From Bactericera cockerelli (lineage: Eukaryota; Arthropoda; Insecta; Hemiptera; Triozidae), in assembly GCA_024516035.1 (NCBI GenBank), contig CM044961.1, positions 4,350,378-4,414,377 on the forward strand: a DNA stretch of 64,000 bases. Reading direction: 5' to 3'. Under the pieces are notes generated by a model, which saw only the letters and a program-made list of their open reading frames with translations, was not told the origin of the DNA and did no database searches. Position 1 is the stretch's first letter. Every line of letters starts with the position of its first letter. Made by a program: the position numbers and the translations under genes. Shown in pieces: positions 60,531 through 64,000 of this stretch.

Positions 60531-63500
60531 ATGACATCACAACCTATAAAAGTAACACAAATAAATATGAACAGATGTCATATGGCACATGATCTTCTAA
60601 AGAAAAGAGTCGAAGAAAACAAAACAGATGTGGTTATAATTAGTGAACCTAACTATAATAGAATAGGAGAGAACTGGTATGTGGACAGTAAGAAAGATGC
60701 TGCAATTTGGGTAGTTAATAAACAAATTACAATCTCAGATCAAGCTAAAGGGGAAGGAGTTGTCATGGTTCGTGTTGGGAGTGTACTTATATTTTCTATC
60801 TATGCTAGCCCCAACTCACACACTTTGACCAATATTTTAGACCAAACGAGTGCCATGAAGTCTTCAAGACCAGGAATTCCCTCTGTAATAGGTGGTGACT
60901 TCAATGCCAAATCCCCAGCATGGGGATCAACGAGACTAAATAATAGAGGCATAGAAATGACAGAGTGGATAGGATCCGAAAACTTAGTATTGCTTAATGA
61001 TGGGATCCTTCCAACTTTTGTCAGAGGACAACAGCAAGCCTGGCTAGACCTCACAATCGTGTCAGAGGGATTGGTAGTATACACTGAGGATTGGAAAGTC
61101 ATTGAAACAGAGAGCGGATCTGATCATCAATATATCGATTTTAAAATTAGTAAGGGAGCTCTGGGAGATAATCGGAAATATTGGAACGAAACAAAAAAGT
61201 CCAGATGGAATACAAAAAATATAAATGTTGAGGCTGTTGAAGAAGGATTCATTCAAAGGTGGAATAACCGGACGTCAGATTCAGTTGAAGAATTCATCAC
61301 CTCAGTTGTTAGTGGTTGTAAAAAAGGAATGGTGAAGACAAAACAAGCAAAGAAAAGACCAGTACACTGGTGGAATGAACAAATTAGCAATGCCAGAAAA
61401 AATACGATTAAAGCTAGGAGAAAATTAACGAGATTTAGAGGAAGAAACCGAGACATACAATTAGATGATACAACTTTGATGAATGAGTATAAAATAACAA
61501 AAAAGCTACTACAATCAGAAATTAAGAAATCCAAAAAAATGGAGTGGAAAAAGCTGTGTGAAGAGGTCCAGCAGGATGTATGGGGAAGAGGATTCAGGCT
61601 GGTCATGAAAAGACTGCAGAAACCCGAGGCAGTTGCCCCGGAACTTATGGAGCGAGCCATACAAGCTCTATTTCCAGACCATGGAGAGACGGAATGGGCG
61701 AGTGAGAATGGGGAGGAGATAGAGACAGGCGAGGAATTTACTGTAGAGGAAATAATGGCGGTGGTGTTAGCTACAAAAACAGGAAAATCGCCGGGACCTG
61801 ATCTAATACCTCCAGAGATTGTGAAAATAATATGTTTTAAATTTCCAGATGTAGTACTTAACATAATGAATGCTGCACTTAAAAATTCACAGTTTCCAAA
61901 GCAGTGGAAAATTGCAGAGGTTGTCTTGATCCCTAAGAGTGGCAAAGATAATACCAACCCAAACTCATACCGACCGATCTGCCTCATAAACACCTTTGGG
62001 AAACTGCTAGAAGGACTTGTAACAAAACGACTGACAGAACATCTGGAACAAAACAACAAACTATCGATCAGACAGTTTGGTTTTAGAAACGGTAGGACAA
62101 CCTGTCAAGCAATAGAGGCTGTACAAAAATTGGCAGAAGAAGAATTGAGAAAACCCAGCAGATCGAGGAAATTTTGTATCATGGTGGCGTGCGATGTGGC
62201 TAACGCGTTCAATTCCGCGCCTTGGCAGGCCATTCTAACAGCTATGAAGGAGAAATTTGTTCCACAATACCTAATAAAGCTTTTGGAAAACTATTTGACA
62301 GACCGGAAGCTGGTAACAGCTGACGGGAAGGAATATAGCATGACAGCGGGCGTCTGTCAAGGATCCAAAATTGGGCCGACCCTCTGGAATTGTCTGTATG
62401 ATGGTGTCCTGAACTTACAAGTAAAGGAAGATGTAACACTGGTAGCATTCGCCGATGATCTGGCAGTTATAGTGAAGGCAAGAACAGAAGAGGAAATAGA
62501 ACACAAAACAAATGACACTCTAGAAAAGATACGAGGATGGATGACAGCCAACAAATTGACATTAGCACCGCACAAAACGGAATTTATTAACCTAAGCGGC
62601 AGAAAAAGAACCAGACCTCTCCAGATAAAAATACAAGAATCAATTGTAAAAGAAAGTCAGAAACTTCGATATCTCGGAGTTTATCTGGACCGATCTCTTA
62701 CCTTCGGAAAACACATAGAGGAGGTTACGGAAAAAGCTCTGAGTACAGTTATGGCATTGGGGCGAATTTTACCAAGAGTGGGCGGAGCAAGTGAAGACAA
62801 AAGAAGATTATACGAATACGTATGCCAATCAAAAGTGTTGTACGCCGCCTCCAACTGGATCTCAGTACTTAAGTACAATAAATTTAGGAAAAAAATATTG
62901 AGCACACAGAGACAAATGGCTATGAGAATTTCCCGGTGCTACAGGACAGTTGGAACGATGTCAATTTTTGTTCTGGCTCGATCGATTCCATGGGATCTAT
63001 TGTCAGAAGAAAGAGTTAGAACTATTGGAGGAGATGATGAAAAAAAAGCAGAAGAACGTAGGGAAACAATGGCAAGACTACAACTAAGATGGGAAATAGA
63101 AACAACAGGACAGTGGACAAAAAAATTAATTCCATACATAGAACCATGGTTCTACAGAACTCATGGAGAGATAGATTATTACATGGCTCAGGCAATGTCG
63201 GGACATGGATGCTTTATGTATTATTTACACAGATTTCACATTACAAATTCGAATTTATGTATATACTGTAGTAACAATATCGATACCTCATACCATACTT
63301 TATTTGAGTGTATAAGATGGGAAAGCAAAAGAAGTGATTTAAATATTCAATTAAAAATTACACTGACGGCAGAAAATATAGTTGGAATCATGCTGGAAAG
63401 TCGAAACAATTGGGATTTAATCAAGAACTACATCTCTGGAATACTGAAGCAGAAGAATAAAGATATTGATAGATGGAAACAAGAGACAAGAATTCAAGAC

Positions 63501-63542
63501 CCGGACATAAGTAATGATGATCTCAATGACATACCATCTTAG
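60531..63542 (+). CDS. LINE ORF2: endonuclease and reverse transcriptase, intact
   Basis: 1003 residues with no stop. An apurinic-type endonuclease occupies about residues 1-220: KVTQINMNRCHMAHDLL, VIISEPNYNR, GGDFNAKSPAWGS and SGSDHQYI. The reverse transcriptase, about 400-760, has KSPGPDLIPPEI, NSYRPICLINTFGKLLE, FGFRNGRTTCQAIEAV, CDVANAFNSAPW (first catalytic Asp), AGVCQGSKIGPTLWN and FADDLAVIV (catalytic pair near 641-642). Near residue 909 is CIYCSNNIDTSYHTLFEC, the C-terminal Cys/His motif of R1/Jockey-type proteins. All catalytic residues that I can recognise are present. ATG 60531 is preferred because it follows ORF1 by 9 bases and starts the endonuclease directly. Confidence 0.92.
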   Translation: MTSQPIKVTQINMNRCHMAHDLLKKRVEENKTDVVIISEPNYNRIGENWYVDSKKDAAIWVVNKQITISDQAKGEGVVMVRVGSVLIFSIYASPNSHTLTNILDQTSAMKSSRPGIPSVIGGDFNAKSPAWGSTRLNNRGIEMTEWIGSENLVLLNDGILPTFVRGQQQAWLDLTIVSEGLVVYTEDWKVIETESGSDHQYIDFKISKGALGDNRKYWNETKKSRWNTKNINVEAVEEGFIQRWNNRTSDSVEEFITSVVSGCKKGMVKTKQAKKRPVHWWNEQISNARKNTIKARRKLTRFRGRNRDIQLDDTTLMNEYKITKKLLQSEIKKSKKMEWKKLCEEVQQDVWGRGFRLVMKRLQKPEAVAPELMERAIQALFPDHGETEWASENGEEIETGEEFTVEEIMAVVLATKTGKSPGPDLIPPEIVKIICFKFPDVVLNIMNAALKNSQFPKQWKIAEVVLIPKSGKDNTNPNSYRPICLINTFGKLLEGLVTKRLTEHLEQNNKLSIRQFGFRNGRTTCQAIEAVQKLAEEELRKPSRSRKFCIMVACDVANAFNSAPWQAILTAMKEKFVPQYLIKLLENYLTDRKLVTADGKEYSMTAGVCQGSKIGPTLWNCLYDGVLNLQVKEDVTLVAFADDLAVIVKARTEEEIEHKTNDTLEKIRGWMTANKLTLAPHKTEFINLSGRKRTRPLQIKIQESIVKESQKLRYLGVYLDRSLTFGKHIEEVTEKALSTVMALGRILPRVGGASEDKRRLYEYVCQSKVLYAASNWISVLKYNKFRKKILSTQRQMAMRISRCYRTVGTMSIFVLARSIPWDLLSEERVRTIGGDDEKKAEERRETMARLQLRWEIETTGQWTKKLIPYIEPWFYRTHGEIDYYMAQAMSGHGCFMYYLHRFHITNSNLCIYCSNNIDTSYHTLFECIRWESKRSDLNIQLKITLTAENIVGIMLESRNNWDLIKNYISGILKQKNKDIDRWKQETRIQDPDISNDDLNDIPS

Positions 63543-63547
63543 TTATT

Positions 63548-63586
<39 letters not shown>

Positions 63587-63588
<2 letters not shown>

Positions 63589-64000
63589 TAGGTGATATTT
63601 TCACATATGTATAAGGTGGTGGTGATATGGAGGTGATGTGATGAGATAAGTAAGAGTAAGCGGAGGATGAGACAAAGTGTAACAAGAAAAACTGTATGAA
63701 AGATAGTACCTAAATGATTCATAAACCTAATTATAAAAAAAAAAAATGTACATAGATAATAAAAAATAAACACTAACCACCTGTGAATGAGTCCTTTTAA
63801 AAATGTAGAAAGTAATTTAGGTAGGGAATTAGACATTAAGTTTTCCCTGTGGAGGGAGGAGGGGGGAGGTGGCAGCACCCCCCTCCTCAACCTACAGCCC
63901 ATTTCCTAAAATTATTATGTACATTTGAGTCATTTGTATACTTTAATAACCATAGGAACAAGTAGATTTTAAATTTGTAAGACCATGCACATGTGGTTAA
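63587..64000. other. Right flank, presumably UNC80 intron
   Basis: No further UNC80 exon was found. 63640-63900 is A/G-rich with no conserved ORF. Confidence 0.45.

Larger units (their letters stand above)
58111..63586 (+). mobile_element. Near-intact R1-type non-LTR retrotransposon
   Basis: 5' untranslated sequence (start not defined), ORF1 in two overlapping frames (58591-59577, 59559-60521), ORF2 (60531-63542) and a poly-A run of about 33 bases at 63554-63586, only 11 bases after the ORF2 stop. ORF1 and ORF2 are 9 bases apart. No RNase H domain is seen. Together with a C-terminal Cys/His motif this suggests the R1 clade. Confidence 0.85.

Noticed and set aside
61253..62059. 268-residue open frame on the - strand
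   Set aside because: Antisense of the reverse transcriptase of ORF2, with no motif of its own.

Overview
The window reads as one insect-like, probably hemipteran, chromosome segment: AT-rich, intron-rich and dense in SINEs, LINEs and foldback DNA transposons, with a 100-base N gap at 27545-27644. The organism guess rests on a tau-family gene, an UNC80-like gene, R1-type and Tc1-type elements and a TTAGG-type motif at 3461. It is not proof of species.

Two protein-coding host genes are visible and they are convergent. On the + strand, seven phase-compatible exons (5733 to 26725) encode 778 residues of a microtubule-associated tau homologue: a short N-terminal exon, a 1.6 kb Pro/Gln-rich exon, a Ser/Pro linker and four C-terminal microtubule-binding repeats. 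The terminal exon was not found. On the - strand, fifteen exons (56143 down to 34743) encode the last roughly 975 residues of a large protein that I read as UNC80, the NALCN sodium-leak channel subunit. Fourteen exons join without conflict. One (39958-40162) carries an apparent one-base insertion. The 5' part of this gene lies beyond the window.

Region by region: 1-5.7 kb is upstream repeat-rich sequence. 5.7-26.7 kb is tau with introns holding SINEs, a 2.3 kb foldback element (15358-17703) and tandem arrays. 26.7-34.7 kb is intergenic, with the gap and a 5'-truncated LINE inserted in a SINE. 34.7-56.1 kb is the UNC80 3' part, with MITEs, a 1.6 kb inverted-duplicate Tc1 element, a hAT element and many arrays. 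57-63.6 kb holds a LINE nuclease-like fragment, a Tc1 fragment and an almost intact R1-type LINE.

The most unusual signal is that many tandem arrays are built from exon ends. Units contain the last coding bases plus the splice donor (tau exon 4; UNC80 exons at 55941, 50382 and 48460), exon acceptor sides (56143, 48680), internal coding bases (54752 exon) or the last codons and stop (34743). The result is dozens of decoy splice sites beside the true ones. This repeats across two neighbouring genes and is the main candidate for a new phenomenon.
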